Assembly (NCBI GenBank): GCA_937960755.1 | Contig: CALGOL010000470.1 | Coordinates: 1-7,138, forward strand | DNA length: 7,138 nt | Direction: 5' to 3' | DNA from: an uncultured Azospirillum sp. | Lineage (GTDB): Bacteria > Pseudomonadota > Alphaproteobacteria > Azospirillales > Azospirillaceae | Shown: piece after piece, positions 6,165 through 7,138 of the stretch | Layout: each line of letters starts with the position of its first letter | Position numbering within the stretch: the first letter of the stretch is position 1 | Position numbers and translations under genes: made by a program | The notes under the pieces: generated by a model | Seen by the model: the letters and a program-made list of their open reading frames with translations, nothing else | Told to the model about the DNA's origin: nothing | Database searches by the model: none

Positions 6165-7090
6165 ATGAGCGCTTCCACCAACGCCGACCTTCTCGCCCGC
6201 CGCGACGCCGCCATTCCGCGCGGCGTCTCCGTCGCCACGCCCGTGTTCGCCGATCGGGCGGAAAACGCCGAAATCTGGGACGTCGACGGCAAGCGCTACG
6301 TCGATTTCGCCGGCGGCATCGCCGTGCTCAACACCGGTCACCGTCACCCCAAGGTGATGGCCGCCGTCGCCAAACAGGCCGAGCGCTTCACCCACACCGC
6401 CTTTCAGGTGATGGCCTATGAGCCCTATGTCGCGCTGGCGGAACGGCTGAACGCCGCCGCGCCGTTCTCCGGCCCGGCCAAGACGATTTTCCTCACCACC
6501 GGGGCGGAAGCGCTGGAAAACGCGGTGAAGATCGCCCGCGCCGCCACCGGCCGCTCCGGCGTCATCGCCTTTTCCGGCGGTTTCCACGGCCGCACCATGA
6601 TGACCATGGCGATGACCGGCAAGGTCATGCCCTATAAGCGCGCCTTCGGCCCGATGCCGGCCGACGTCTTCCACGTGCCGTTCCCGTCGGTGCAGAGCGG
6701 CGTGACGGTGGCCGAATCGCTGCGGGCGCTTGACTTCGTCTTCGCCGCCGACATCCCCGCCGACCGAGTCGCGGCCATCGTTATTGAACCGGTGCAGGGC
6801 GAGGGCGGCTTCCTCATCACCCCGCCGGAGCTGCTGCGGGCGCTGCGCCAGATTTGCGACAAGCATGGCATTCTGTTGATCGCCGACGAAGTGCAGACCG
6901 GCTTCGCCCGCACCGGCAAACTGTTCGCCATCTCCCATTCCGGCGTCGAGCCCGATCTTGTCACCATGGCGAAGTCGCTGGCCGGCGGCTTCCCCTTGTC
7001 GGGCGTGCTGGGCCGCGCCGCGGTGATGGACGCGGTCGACCCCGGCGGGCTGGGCGGCACTTACGCCGGCAACCCGTTGGCCTGCGTAAG
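6165..7090 (+). CDS. gabT: 4-aminobutyrate aminotransferase, 3'-truncated by contig end
   Basis: PLP-dependent class-III aminotransferase that moves the amino group of 4-aminobutyrate to 2-oxoglutarate, giving succinate semialdehyde and glutamate (GABA shunt). About 308 codons of an expected 420-430 are present. Seen: N-terminal RRDAAIPRGV, the cofactor-phosphate motif TTGAEALENAVKIAR, SGGFHGRT, IEPVQGEGGF with Glu208 and Glu213, IADEVQTGF with the pyridine-nitrogen Asp241, and MAKSLAGGFPLSGV with Schiff-base Lys270. These sit two residues beyond their E. coli GabT equivalents, and the motifs fit GabT better than ArgD. The start at 6165 has only a weak AGG about 12 bases upstream. The reading is genuine to NPLACV (about 7089); the residues that follow in frame (RDRKSTRLNSS...) are translated adapter. 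A gabD partner may lie beyond the break but cannot be seen. Confidence 0.95.
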
Positions 7091-7138
7091 AGATCGGAAG
7101 AGCACACGTCTGAACTCCAGTCACCTTGTAATCTCGTA
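7091..7138 (+). other. Illumina TruSeq adapter read-through (index CTTGTA), not genomic
   Basis: From 7091 the sequence is the standard TruSeq indexed adapter: AGATCGGAAGAGC, then ACACGTCTGAACTCCAGTCAC split across 7104-7124, the six-base index CTTGTA at 7125-7130 (TruSeq index 12), and ATCTCGTA, the start of the constant region after the index. The junction falls inside gabT. The first A may come from library A-tailing, and the AG at 7089-7090 could be genomic or an error. These bases should be masked. Confidence 0.98.

Noticed and set aside
6135..7124. A 329-codon minus-strand open frame over gabT
   Set aside because: Its start lies inside the adapter (MTGVQTCALPIS is translated adapter) and the rest is the antisense shadow of gabT.

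Overview
The window reads as chromosomal DNA of a GC-rich proteobacterium. The gene content (a cysteine-free L33, the order yggT / DUF167 / folD, and a GabT-type aminotransferase) points to an alphaproteobacterium, possibly of the Rhodospirillales. That placement is inferred from protein style and base composition; no rRNA is present. It is the end of an assembled contig: the last 48 bases are not biological but Illumina TruSeq adapter with an index, so the final gene is cut off artificially.

Left part (39-2634, minus strand): four tightly spaced genes, transcribed right to left as yggT, a DUF167 (YggU-type) gene, folD and a corA-like gene. Gaps of 13, 45 and 30 bases suggest one operon. folD makes one-carbon folate intermediates, the CorA-like protein is a Mg2+/Co2+ channel, YggT is a small membrane protein, and DUF167 is a small conserved protein of unclear role. 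A weak promoter candidate lies about 55 bases upstream of yggT.

Middle part (2635-5504): an intergenic region that turns strikingly AT-rich from about 2790 and carries a 15-base near-palindrome, followed by one large plus-strand gene for an 806-residue protein of no family I recognise. The protein has no signal peptide, few basic residues, and two Ser/Thr-rich stretches with the alternating pattern of amphipathic beta-hairpins. The first part of the gene has AT-rich codon use and the rest resembles the host. It sits alone between housekeeping genes and is the accessory, most novel item here.

Right part (5505-7090, plus strand): rpmG (ribosomal protein L33) with a good promoter candidate, a leader of about 150 bases and a strong intrinsic terminator. 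Next comes a regulatory-looking spacer with direct and inverted repeats, then the first roughly 308 codons of gabT (4-aminobutyrate aminotransferase), interrupted by adapter sequence at about 7091.
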